DNA of 7,148 nucleotides from Nitrospinaceae bacterium (GTDB lineage: Bacteria > Nitrospinota > Nitrospinia > Nitrospinales > VA-1), in contig JAJDBA010000188.1 in the NCBI GenBank assembly GCA_029261675.1, positions 1-7,148 of the forward strand. Direction: 5' to 3'. The notes under the pieces are model-generated. The model made no database searches and was not told where the DNA came from. It saw only the letters and a program-made list of their open reading frames with translations. Position 1 is the first letter of the stretch. Every line of letters begins with the position of its first letter. Position numbers and translations under genes: made by a program. Shown piece by piece: positions 1 through 5,995 of the stretch.

Positions 1-595
1 TGTATCCGATGCCAGCTTTTTCGCATTCCCTTAAACTCTCTCCTTCGTACACACGGTGAAGCAGATTATAAGGAACCTGATTGATAGTGAACATCGGGGC
101 TAATTCTGACATAAGAACAATGTCCTTCGCCTGGAAATTCGAGATACCTATGGTGCGGGCCTTGCCACTTTCCTTGAGGGCAATCATGACATCACACAAC
201 TTCTGCATATTTTGAAATGAGTCTACATAATAGCCCGGCCAGTGGACCAGATAGGCATCGACATAATCCCGCCCAAGATTTCTCAATGTACCTTCAAGAC
301 GCGTCATGTAACCCTCGGGTGTCATTTCGGCATCGGGGGTAATTTTGGAAATGATGAGGACATCGTTTTTTCGGGAGCCCAAAGCCTTACCGAGGCGTCG
401 TTCCGATTCCCCTTTACCATAAGCCTCGGCAGTGTCAAATGCCATAATGCCACACTCCAGGGCGGTCTTCACCACCCGGTCGGCATCTTCTTCCGAACAC
501 CCGTCCCCCCACTCTTTGCTGGGGGCAATTTGCATTCCTCCCAAGGTGAGGGCTGTCCAGGGTATGTCAAGTCCTTCAACTTTTTTCGAGCGCAT
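1..595 (-). CDS. Aldo/keto reductase, partial (C-terminus beyond the window)
   Basis: The first 198 residues of an NAD(P)H-dependent aldo/keto reductase are visible; the family usually has about 300-330 residues, so roughly the last third, with much of the cofactor site, is missing at the window edge. I read this frame by reverse translation. It starts MRSKKVEGLDIPWTALTLGG. The catalytic tetrad is complete: D54 and Y59 in FDTAEAYGKGESE, K84 in ISKITP and H118 in LVHWPG. GISNF (150-154) and NQVPYN (172-177) are further family signatures of the (beta/alpha)8 barrel. The start is supported by GGAG at 601-604, five bases ahead of the ATG. The protein is presumably cytoplasmic and reduces aldehydes or ketones; its substrate cannot be told. 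The upstream neighbour is the Nfu-like gene, 215 bases away, so it probably has its own transcription signals in that AT-rich gap (TATAAA- and TATGAT-like strings are present, with no convincing -35). Confidence 0.93.
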   Translation of the reverse strand, partial: MRSKKVEGLDIPWTALTLGGMQIAPSKEWGDGCSEEDADRVVKTALECGIMAFDTAEAYGKGESERRLGKALGSRKNDVLIISKITPDAEMTPEGYMTRLEGTLRNLGRDYVDAYLVHWPGYYVDSFQNMQKLCDVMIALKESGKARTIGISNFQAKDIVLMSELAPMFTINQVPYNLLHRVYEGESLRECEKAGIGY

Positions 596-764
596 TATTA
601 CTCCATTTCTTAGCGATGGTTAATTAATGATAATTCTGAATAAATAATTTTTATCATACCTTTTATACCAAAACGCGAATTTTTGCTTTGGGTCGGAATT
701 GGACTGATAAATTAAAAACTATCACTCTAGCGAAAGGCAATAGTTAAAGGCTCAAAGAAACCCA

Positions 765-814
765 GTCAGCTTTACGGGTACTGACCCATTTGCCACCGGC
801 GGCTCGCCGGTCAG
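765..814 (-). other. Cluster of alternative stem-loops after the Nfu-like gene
   Basis: In the minus-strand RNA, CTGACC (814-809, containing the TGA stop of the upstream gene) can pair with GGTCAG (786-781), and that same segment can instead pair with CTGAC (769-765). Inside the first pairing lies a perfect hairpin, CCGGCG-AGC-CGCCGG (810-796). The pairings exclude each other, as in attenuators, but no run of T follows, so it is not an ordinary intrinsic terminator. It could also be a small dispersed palindromic repeat. Function unknown. Confidence 0.4.
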
Positions 815-1437
815 TTGGCTTGGACTTCTAGTTCGGGGTGGATGGCTTCTTTTAGGAATGTTTCGATATATTGCAATGTTCCTGTGGTTGAGCTTGGGCA
901 ACTGCCGCAGGCACCTTGATAATGAATTTTGATTTGTTTGCCTTCGATAGCGAGGATGTTGATGCCGCCGCCGTCGTTTGCAAGCGCGGGTCGGATGGCA
1001 ACGTCTAGTAGCGCATTAACCACTTCTGTCTGACGTTCCCCATCGTAATTGAAGAAATCTTCTTTTTTGAATTCTTCGAGAATCGGGTGGACGTCTGCCG
1101 CGTGTTCGGCTTCGTCTCCCTTTTCATAAAAGGATAAAAGTTCTTCGAGGGTGTGTCCGGTTTTTTCCATCAGGGTGTGCCAGCCTACTGTGTTTGCTTT
1201 GGTGATGGTGACAAAATTTTCTTTTAAGTAGACGCTTTGGATTCCAAAAATATCGAACAGGGCTTTAGCCATGACGTCTTCCCCTACATCTTCTGGGGAA
1301 TCGAACGTTTTGGTGCCGTCTCCCATCACTTTTCCGTTCAACATAAATTGAAATGCGTCGGGATTAGGTGTGGGTTGCACACGAACTATTTTATAAGTTC
1401 CTGCTTCTTTTGGGTCGGATGTTTTTTGTTCACTCAT
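811..1437 (-). CDS. Nfu/NifU-type Fe-S cluster scaffold protein (Nfu_N plus NifU C-terminal domain)
   Basis: This 208-residue cytoplasmic protein should assemble or carry an Fe-S cluster and hand it to target enzymes. Residues about 17-103 form an Nfu N-terminal domain, recognised by VQPTPNPDAFQFML (19-33) and the VYLKENFVTITK stretch. Residues about 137-204 form the NifU C-terminal domain, with RPALANDGGGINIL and the cluster-binding CGSCPSS (C177, C180). The two are joined by an acidic, probably flexible linker (about 104-135). The architecture matches mitochondrial NFU1 and bacterial two-domain Nfu proteins, not the nitrogenase-specific NifU, because the IscU-like and ferredoxin domains are absent; a role in general Fe-S maturation is therefore inferred. 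Only a weak GG stands ahead of the ATG, so the ribosome site is poor. dut lies 69 bases upstream on the same strand and a TATAAT box sits in that gap. Confidence 0.93.
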   Translation of the reverse strand: MSEQKTSDPKEAGTYKIVRVQPTPNPDAFQFMLNGKVMGDGTKTFDSPEDVGEDVMAKALFDIFGIQSVYLKENFVTITKANTVGWHTLMEKTGHTLEELLSFYEKGDEAEHAADVHPILEEFKKEDFFNYDGERQTEVVNALLDVAIRPALANDGGGINILAIEGKQIKIHYQGACGSCPSSTTGTLQYIETFLKEAIHPELEVQAN

Positions 1438-1472
1438 TGGAAAACCAAAAATGATTGTTGGCTAGTTTTTCT

Positions 1473-1478
1473 ATTATA
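1473..1478 (-). promoter_or_regulatory. Putative -10 box for the Nfu-like gene
   Basis: A perfect TATAAT on the minus strand lies 35 bases before the ATG of the Nfu-like gene, inside the 69-base gap after dut. No recognisable -35 hexamer is found at 16-18 bases (C-rich there), so the site would be weak or need an activator. The gene may also be read through from dut. Confidence 0.35.
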
Positions 1479-1506
1479 AACGATTTTGGTGGTTAGGGGG
1501 ATTTCT

Positions 1507-1926
1507 TTATTTTCCTGTCGAACCAAACCCTGCATCGTTACGGGTTGTTTCATTTAGCTGGTCTACAGGGAGAAACTCGACTCGTTCGACTTTCTGGATC
1601 AAAATTTGTGCAATACGATCTCCCGGTTCGATTTGGAATTCATTGTCGGAGTGGTTGAAAAGAAGGACTTTAACTTCACCGCGATAATGGGAATCGATGA
1701 CCCCGGCTCCGCAATCGATACCTTTTTTAACAGCCAGCCCACTTCGCGGCCATATCAGCCCTACATGGCCTTCGGGAATTTCGAGCCGGATGCCTGTCGA
1801 CACCAGAGTTCTTTCTCTTGGAGGAATCGTAATTTTTTCGGATGCGGTTATATCTGCGCCAGCATCACCTGCATGCGCGTATTGAGGAATAGATTCGCCG
1901 GAAACCCGGCAGGAAAGAGAGGGCAT
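1507..1926 (-). CDS. dut: Deoxyuridine 5'-triphosphate nucleotidohydrolase (dUTPase)
   Basis: The enzyme hydrolyses dUTP to dUMP and pyrophosphate, keeping uracil out of DNA and supplying dUMP for thymidylate synthesis; it works as a homotrimer with Mg2+. The 139-residue length is normal for the trimeric family. All five motifs are visible in order: motif 1 AGDAGADI (19-26), motif 2 PRSGLA (60-65), motif 3 GVIDSHYRGE (75-84) with the expected catalytic D78 and conserved Y81, motif 4 GDRIAQ (102-107), and motif 5 RNDAGFGSTG (129-138), whose phenylalanine F134 should stack on uracil. Motif 5 has NDA where many members have GxG, a mild deviation that leaves R129 and F134 intact. The ATG at 1924-1926 is preceded by AGGT at 8 bases and a TATAAT box about 32 bases upstream. 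It follows a terminator and so begins its own transcript. Confidence 0.96.
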   Translation of the reverse strand: MPSLSCRVSGESIPQYAHAGDAGADITASEKITIPPRERTLVSTGIRLEIPEGHVGLIWPRSGLAVKKGIDCGAGVIDSHYRGEVKVLLFNHSDNEFQIEPGDRIAQILIQKVERVEFLPVDQLNETTRNDAGFGSTGK

Positions 1927-1957
1927 GCTTGGTTACCTGTGTAAAGTTGTTTTGGGA

Positions 1958-1963
1958 ATTATA
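1958..1963 (-). promoter_or_regulatory. Putative -10 box for dut
   Basis: A perfect TATAAT on the minus strand lies about 32 bases ahead of the dut start and just past a strong terminator. The position where a -35 would be (1981-1986) falls in the T-run of that terminator and reads TTTTTC, a poor match. The location between a terminator and a start codon makes a promoter likely even though only the -10 is convincing. Confidence 0.4.
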
Positions 1964-1974
1964 TCAGAGGGCCT

Positions 1975-2022
1975 AAAAAAGAAAAACCGGGAAAGAGGGT
2001 TAAACGCCCCGTCATTTCCCGG
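1975..2022 (-). terminator. Strong intrinsic terminator
   Basis: Read on the minus strand, CCGGGAAA (2022-2015) and TTTCCCGG (1994-1987) form a perfect 8-bp stem around a 20-base loop. The loop itself can pair further (GGGG with CCCT). The stem is followed at once by TTTTTCTTTTTT (1986-1975). It would end transcripts coming from the DUF4340 operon or from the orphan unit in 2023-2511, insulating dut from them. Confidence 0.8.
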
Positions 2023-2071
2023 AAATTTTTAAAAATGCTATTTTTGAACCGTCCTTGACATAGGAGAAAAG

Positions 2072-2326
2072 CTAAGCTGCGACTCCGGAAAAGGCGGGGC
2101 GCTTCCTTCTAAAGAAAGGAGGCGGGCTACTATTTTTCCGAGATATAAAACCCGGGGTCAAAAAGGGACTCCACTTTACGCCGATTGGATAGATATCATC
2201 TGCCGAGATGCATCGCAGAGTTCGGCTGGCGCTCAAAACGTTTGGGGGTTTGGGAAGGGATTTGAGACTGCTATACATCCCACTGGTTGCTGTAAACAGT
2301 ATAAATTTGGGACGTATCTCATTCAT
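2072..2326 (-). CDS. Hypothetical 84-residue protein, doubtful
   Basis: This short frame begins MNEIRPKFILFTATSG and ends SGVAA before a TAG. I do not recognise it. It has no clear transmembrane segment, and its C-terminal half is rich in proline and basic residues (for example SSPPPFFRRKRP, 67-78). GAGG stands about 11 bases ahead of the ATG, a long but possible ribosome-site distance. In its favour are minus-strand promoter-like sequences 150-250 bases upstream and a strong terminator about 50 bases downstream. Against it are the lack of any family resemblance, an unremarkable codon pattern and an overlapping open frame on the other strand. It could equally be a chance frame in a non-coding RNA or operon trailer. 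Confidence 0.3.
   Translation of the reverse strand: MNEIRPKFILFTATSGMYSSLKSLPKPPNVLSASRTLRCISADDIYPIGVKWSPFLTPGFISRKNSSPPPFFRRKRPAFSGVAA
2083..2142. repeat. Imperfect two-level stem-loop
   Basis: CTC-C-GGAAAA (2083-2092) pairs with TTTTCCGAG (2134-2142) over nine base pairs with one bulged C. Inside, GCTTCCTTC (2101-2109) pairs with GAAAGGAGGC (2114-2123) with one bulge and one G-U pair, around a TAAA loop. The G-U pair is allowed only in plus-strand RNA, so the fold is slightly better in that direction, yet no T-run follows. It overlaps the end of the doubtful 84-codon frame. Confidence 0.35.
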
Positions 2327-2482
2327 TACAATGGAATCCTCTTTTCTAGTAACCCGCCGCTGGAAGATCGTTGCTACTGTCTCTCAATTTCTTATAGCCT
2401 TCCAAAAAAACGACACTCTAAATGGGGCTGTTTTACAGCTCCCAAGTAAATCTTTATTTGCTTTATATTGTATACTTTGCAA

Positions 2483-2511
2483 AAAATAACACTACATATA
2501 GTATCTGTCAA
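2483..2511 (-). promoter_or_regulatory. Putative sigma70-type promoter TTGACA-N17-TATTTT
   Basis: On the minus strand a perfect -35 TTGACA (2511-2506) is followed after exactly 17 bases by TATTTT (2488-2483), four of six matches to the -10 consensus. Transcription would start near 2476 and run left towards the 84-codon frame and the terminator at 1975-2022, giving an RNA of about 500 bases. The surroundings are AT-rich, so chance matches are more likely than usual. Confidence 0.45.
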
Positions 2512-2553
2512 GCGGTTATTTGAAAAAAATTGCTAAAAAATGAAATACGCCTT

Positions 2554-2579
2554 ATTATATAAAGGTTTATGGGTGTCAA
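2554..2579 (-). promoter_or_regulatory. Second putative promoter, TTGACA and TATAAT at short spacing
   Basis: On the minus strand both hexamers are perfect: TTGACA (2579-2574) and TATAAT (2559-2554). The spacer is only 14 bases, shorter than the usual 16-18, so the site would be weak unless a regulator distorts the DNA, as MerR-type activators do for over-long spacers. It points the same way as the promoter-like site at 2483-2511. Confidence 0.25.
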
Positions 2580-2628
2580 AAAACCTGTATTTTTCTAATT
2601 TTTTTCTCTTGACGCAATATGAAGTATG

Positions 2629-2641
2629 TTCAAAATTTGAA
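2629..2641. repeat. Palindrome TTCAAAATTTGAA
   Basis: A perfect 6-bp inverted repeat around a single A, just beyond the stop of the DUF4340 gene and next to a second inverted repeat at 2645-2666. It has the size and symmetry of a repressor-binding site, but no adjacent gene start makes its target clear. AT-rich palindromes also arise by chance. Confidence 0.3.
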
Positions 2642-2644
2642 TAT

Positions 2645-2666
2645 GACAATATATGGGGGTATTGTC
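2645..2666. repeat. Inverted repeat GACAATA-N8-TATTGTC
   Basis: A perfect 7-bp inverted repeat with an 8-base centre (TATGGGGG on the plus strand), 33 bases past the end of the DUF4340 gene. In the operon's RNA it would form an AU-rich hairpin without a following T-run, so it is a poor terminator. It could stabilise the 3' end of the message or bind a dimeric protein. Confidence 0.35.
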
Positions 2667-2698
2667 CTAGATTGGGGTGGGGATTATCTGAATGCTTT

Positions 2699-4438
2699 TT
2701 ATTGAAGTTTGAACTTGTCCAGCTCGCGTGGAAGGGAGTCCAGATACTTCTTTTTGATCTGATAATAGCCCTTTTTACCCTCAATCTGGGCGTAGTATTG
2801 TTGGCTATTTGAATCTAGATTACCCACTTGTAGTTCTGCAAACTTTTCGGATTTGGTTTTCCAAAGGCTAACTTTATAGGAAACGGGAACTAGCCCGGTG
2901 GACTCGGGCGCTATGCCCGTTTCGACAATGGATTCGAATTCCATTCCCTTCATCGCCCAAAGCAGATCGTTCCCCAGGAAATTTTTTATCTCCATTTTTT
3001 CGGGTTTGAGTAAACTCCAGGTGGAACCGGACTTTTGCATTTCAAAAAGGGTTTGTTGTGTTTCTATAACAATTTTGTTTATATCTTCCGCTTCAAATTT
3101 GAAAAGTTTTTTATCGCGTAATTCATGGAAGCTGCGAAATATCTTTTTCGTTGTTTCTTTGGGAATTGAAAATACAGCGGACTCGCCTGCTCGTTTTGCG
3201 AAGACCTGATCTCCATTAAAATTGGTGTTGGCAAATTGGATGGTTATTGTTTTTCCATCGCTCGTTTTTAATGAAAAAGATCGTTTGGGTTTGTCGAGTT
3301 CAAACGCTTCGGGGGCATCGGCCCTGATAAACTCGGTGAGCTTTGCTTCCTTTAAGTCGAACAACAGACTCCTTACTGTAGCCATGTCTGCGAGGGTTTC
3401 TTTGGGGCTCTTGATAACCCAGTTATCTTTTTCAAGGCGTATTGCCTGAACGGTTTCCTTTTCGGACTTTATATTTATTTCGGCTACATCTTTTTCTTCA
3501 AATTCGATCAAAGTTTTTAAAAGGAAGTCGATGTTTCGTTTTTCAAGTGTGTTGAGAAATTTGGAATCGACTTGAAAAATACCAGGCGCATTTTCCTTTT
3601 TTGCATAGGAACCATTTTCTGTGACGCCGAGATGGATGGAGTAACTTTTTTGATTCTCGTCTTTAAGGGTAAGGGTTGTAGTGGGATTTCCAAGACCGAA
3701 GGGCTCTAGTGAATCGGGTTTGTCATTCACAAACTCTTTTACACGTGAAAACTGAATTGCTTGCAGAAAAGCCAATACCGCGTCCTTATCCGCCTTTGCC
3801 TGTATTTTTCCAGAGACTTTCCATTCTTCTTTTTCACGAACCAAATCCAAAGGATGCTCGTTTCTCTTAATTTGAATTCGGGTGATGGAGCCAGAACTAA
3901 AATTGAAAATAGTTTTATCTCGGAAGTGGTAGACCGACTTATCAAAAGTTGTTTTTGAAGTTGTGGCTAGAAGTACGGCGGGGTCGCTTTTCAGCTTGAG
4001 ATAAACCTTGCCACCCATTGGGCTGTCATCACCAAACAGTAGAGTTTCTTCTTTGCCCTCTTTAAATTTAATATAAATTTTGAAAGAGGGAGCCTCGAGA
4101 CCGTACTGTGAAAGATTTTTGGGATCGCTTTCCACCACCCGCGACCTTTCCAATGCTTCAATTTCAGACAAGAAGGAGTCTGTCTCAGGGTTGTCGCCGA
4201 CAGCTACAAGAGGCTGAGAAAGGTTCCATATATTATTGGCATTTTGCTGGAGGGTGATGGTCTTGTCTTTTTTGATTAAAGAAAATTCGCTGACATTTGC
4301 TGATTGCAGGGGTAGAACTTTTCCAGCTATTTCCTTTTCTTGTGCTTTCTTTTTTTCAGCAGGCAGGTCGATGAGGAAATAATATATGCCGAGACTGAAG
4401 AAAGCGACCATCATCGCGGCCGTTCCTTTAAACTTCAT
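2699..4438 (-). CDS. DUF4340 domain protein, membrane-anchored, four tandem repeats
   Basis: This 579-residue protein is the last gene of the ABC operon. An N-terminal hydrophobic segment (about 6-23) should anchor it in the inner membrane with the rest outside the cytoplasm. The remainder resembles DUF4340: a tryptophan-containing strand, then a D..(V)..FL..L segment, then P-x(n) beta-rich stretches with a LxFGDDSP-type turn (134-140), ending in FRDKTIFNF (172-180). The same order recurs with key tryptophans at W71, W206, W340 and W474. Counterparts of FRDKTIFNF occur near 301-313, 440-448 and, at the very end, RELDKFKL (571-578). DUF4340 proteins are often encoded next to GldG-like ABC genes; their biochemical role is unknown to me. 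I chose the ATG at 4436-4438 because it overlaps the upstream stop as ATGA and opens directly into the membrane segment; the frame extends 31 codons upstream, but that stretch overlaps the previous gene and looks unlike protein. Confidence 0.88.
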   Translation of the reverse strand: MKFKGTAAMMVAFFSLGIYYFLIDLPAEKKKAQEKEIAGKVLPLQSANVSEFSLIKKDKTITLQQNANNIWNLSQPLVAVGDNPETDSFLSEIEALERSRVVESDPKNLSQYGLEAPSFKIYIKFKEGKEETLLFGDDSPMGGKVYLKLKSDPAVLLATTSKTTFDKSVYHFRDKTIFNFSSGSITRIQIKRNEHPLDLVREKEEWKVSGKIQAKADKDAVLAFLQAIQFSRVKEFVNDKPDSLEPFGLGNPTTTLTLKDENQKSYSIHLGVTENGSYAKKENAPGIFQVDSKFLNTLEKRNIDFLLKTLIEFEEKDVAEINIKSEKETVQAIRLEKDNWVIKSPKETLADMATVRSLLFDLKEAKLTEFIRADAPEAFELDKPKRSFSLKTSDGKTITIQFANTNFNGDQVFAKRAGESAVFSIPKETTKKIFRSFHELRDKKLFKFEAEDINKIVIETQQTLFEMQKSGSTWSLLKPEKMEIKNFLGNDLLWAMKGMEFESIVETGIAPESTGLVPVSYKVSLWKTKSEKFAELQVGNLDSNSQQYYAQIEGKKGYYQIKKKYLDSLPRELDKFKLQ

Positions 4439-5991
4439 AATCCCCGCCGCTTCCACCAGATGCGAATACCGGTTCCGGCAACCAGTCCTGGAAACACCAG
4501 GAGGCCCAAAACAAATATGGCAGTGCCCCATGCCCGGGTTATGTGAACAGGGGTATTTTTTCTTTCTTTTGGACGAATTGAAATCAGGTTCTCTTCTTCT
4601 GCCAGCCAGGAAACCGTATTGAGAAAAAAGTCTCCATTGCCTGAAAAATTGCTGTAGCGGTTGTTAGAGAAATCAGAATCACCAATTACGATCAGGGTAG
4701 CTTTCGGTTGCGATTCTTTATGTTCATGAGGTTCTTCATTTTCACTGTGAGATTTTTCTTCTCCAAGAAGTTTCGTTGCGACCACAGCAACGGGGACAGG
4801 GCCTTTTAAATCGGACTCTGCATTGAATTTTACGGTACCCGATTCAAAGTCAGATTCTCCCCAGCTATTCTCGCTGGTCTTTAGCAATTCTACGGTTTCA
4901 ATTTTGGCACCCGGAATGCCACGAACAGATTGAATGATCGGGAAAATAGTTGCGAGAACAAATTGGCTGGTAATGTCGTGAACCGTGTATTGGTTGACGA
5001 CAGGGGCGGCAAAATCGCCGCCAAATAATTTGGACATGGGGTCGATAACAATATCGCCACCGAGCACAATGCCCCATTTTTTTAGGAACGGTTCCATACC
5101 AAATTTTGATTGCGGATCGACGAGCATCATAACGGCCCCGCCTTTATCAAGATATGTTTGGATGGACTTTTGCTCTTCCGCTTGAATCGGTTTTTTAGGC
5201 CCGGCCACCACCAGTACGGATGCGTCTTTCGGTACTTCTCCGGTTTGAAGGAGTAATAAGGGTTTTACTATGAAGCCATCTTGTTCAAGATTTGTTTTGG
5301 CGGTTTGATAACCTTCATTTTCCATGCTGGTAATTTGGCTTTCGCCGTGACCTTCAAGGAAATAGATTGTCTTTTGTTCATCGCGAGTGACTTTTAAAAG
5401 AGCATTGGTCAGGTTTTCTTCGTTGGGATTTTGAATTTTTGTTTCCTTGGTGCCACTTTCTAATACGATGGTGCCATAGGTGGTCACGCCATATTGCTTG
5501 GTGACGGCGGGATTTTTATCGGGGTCAATGTAAGTAATTTCAATTTTATCTGTTTCTTCAAGGTATCCGGCAATCAGATTTGTGAAAGCAATTTTTTCTG
5601 CTGTTTCGAGTTGGAAAAAGGCAGTTAATTTAACTTCGCGAGGAAGGTCGGCTACAAATTTTTTAGTCTGTGGAGCGAGAGTAAACAAGTTTCCTTCGGT
5701 TAAGTCAAAACGTTGCTTGTGGCGATGGATAAGGAGGTTGGCAAATATAAGGATGCCAAGGAATACAGATGTCAGAATAATAGCATTGGTGCCATGAAGA
5801 GCCGACCGTGAAGAAAAGAATTTCTTTAGACTAGACCCTTCCGAGACCAGAAAAAATATTCCATTGGAAATGGCAACAGCGGTTAATGACAAGATCACTG
5901 TTTTAAGGTCTGGAAGTACAATATAAAAAAACAGCGCCGCAAACCCTAACAGTAAAGACAACCAACCCGCTATAGGAATAAATTTTTTCAT
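4435..5991 (-). CDS. GldG-like auxiliary membrane protein of an ABC-2 transporter
   Basis: This 518-residue protein has about three N-terminal membrane segments (about 5-27, 30-50, 69-89), a large soluble domain outside the cytoplasm, and one C-terminal segment (about 485-507) followed by a basic tail. Family hallmarks are RFDLTEGNLFTLAPQT (94-109), the FLEGHGE motif (211-217), a Rossmann-like stretch SVLVVAGPKKPI (258-269) to GGAVMMLVDP (284-293), and VIGDSDFSNNRY (435-446). These mark the GldG / IFT52-like group known from Bacteroidetes gliding clusters and widespread in non-gliding bacteria beside ABC-2 genes. The substrate is unknown. A His- and acid-rich insert (411-430) may bind metal. 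The start at 5989-5991 is strongly supported by GGAGGTG (5997-6003), five bases upstream; an in-frame ATG at 6045 would overlap the permease by 50 bases and lacks such a site. The end overlaps the DUF4340 start by four bases. Confidence 0.93.
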   Translation of the reverse strand: MKKFIPIAGWLSLLLGFAALFFYIVLPDLKTVILSLTAVAISNGIFFLVSEGSSLKKFFSSRSALHGTNAIILTSVFLGILIFANLLIHRHKQRFDLTEGNLFTLAPQTKKFVADLPREVKLTAFFQLETAEKIAFTNLIAGYLEETDKIEITYIDPDKNPAVTKQYGVTTYGTIVLESGTKETKIQNPNEENLTNALLKVTRDEQKTIYFLEGHGESQITSMENEGYQTAKTNLEQDGFIVKPLLLLQTGEVPKDASVLVVAGPKKPIQAEEQKSIQTYLDKGGAVMMLVDPQSKFGMEPFLKKWGIVLGGDIVIDPMSKLFGGDFAAPVVNQYTVHDITSQFVLATIFPIIQSVRGIPGAKIETVELLKTSENSWGESDFESGTVKFNAESDLKGPVPVAVVATKLLGEEKSHSENEEPHEHKESQPKATLIVIGDSDFSNNRYSNFSGNGDFFLNTVSWLAEEENLISIRPKERKNTPVHITRAWGTAIFVLGLLVFPGLVAGTGIRIWWKRRGL

Positions 5992-5995
5992 GAAT

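Larger units (their letters stand above)
2023..2698. other. 676-base stretch without a recognisable gene
   Basis: The stretch lies between the stop of the DUF4340 gene and the terminator upstream of dut. It holds an 84-codon minus-strand frame of uncertain status (2072-2326), an imperfect stem-loop (2083-2142), two minus-strand promoter-like sites (2483-2511, 2554-2579) and two inverted repeats close to the operon's end (2629-2641, 2645-2666). The part from about 2380 to 2640 is very AT-rich. I found no tRNA features and none of the hallmarks of tmRNA, RNase P RNA or SRP RNA. No transposase remnant is recognisable. Confidence 0.6.

Noticed and set aside
242..613. Plus-strand open frame of 123 codons
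   Set aside because: It is the complement of the aldo/keto reductase gene, whose minus-strand reading shows the full catalytic tetrad.
796..810. CCGGCG hairpin as an intrinsic terminator of the Nfu-like gene
   Set aside because: The stem is perfect but no T-run follows on the minus strand.
2208..2489. Plus-strand open frame of 93 codons
   Set aside because: No ribosome site, no recognisable family, no promoter with both boxes (TTGACA at 2055-2060 has no -10), and every supported gene is on the other strand.
2023..2540. tmRNA or another known structural RNA, suggested by the VAA-stop ending of the 84-codon frame
   Set aside because: The conserved tRNA-like ends, a TTCGA loop and a CCA tail are all absent, and the typical RNase P and SRP motifs are not seen.
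2540..2812. Plus-strand open frame of 90 codons with hydrophobic look
   Set aside because: Its second half is antisense to the end of the DUF4340 gene, its first half is AT-rich non-coding sequence, and no ribosome site precedes it.
4439..4531. Upstream start for the DUF4340 protein
   Set aside because: The extra 31 residues lie within the GldG-like gene and would place Cys-rich, non-signal sequence before the membrane anchor; the ATGA-overlap start fits better.
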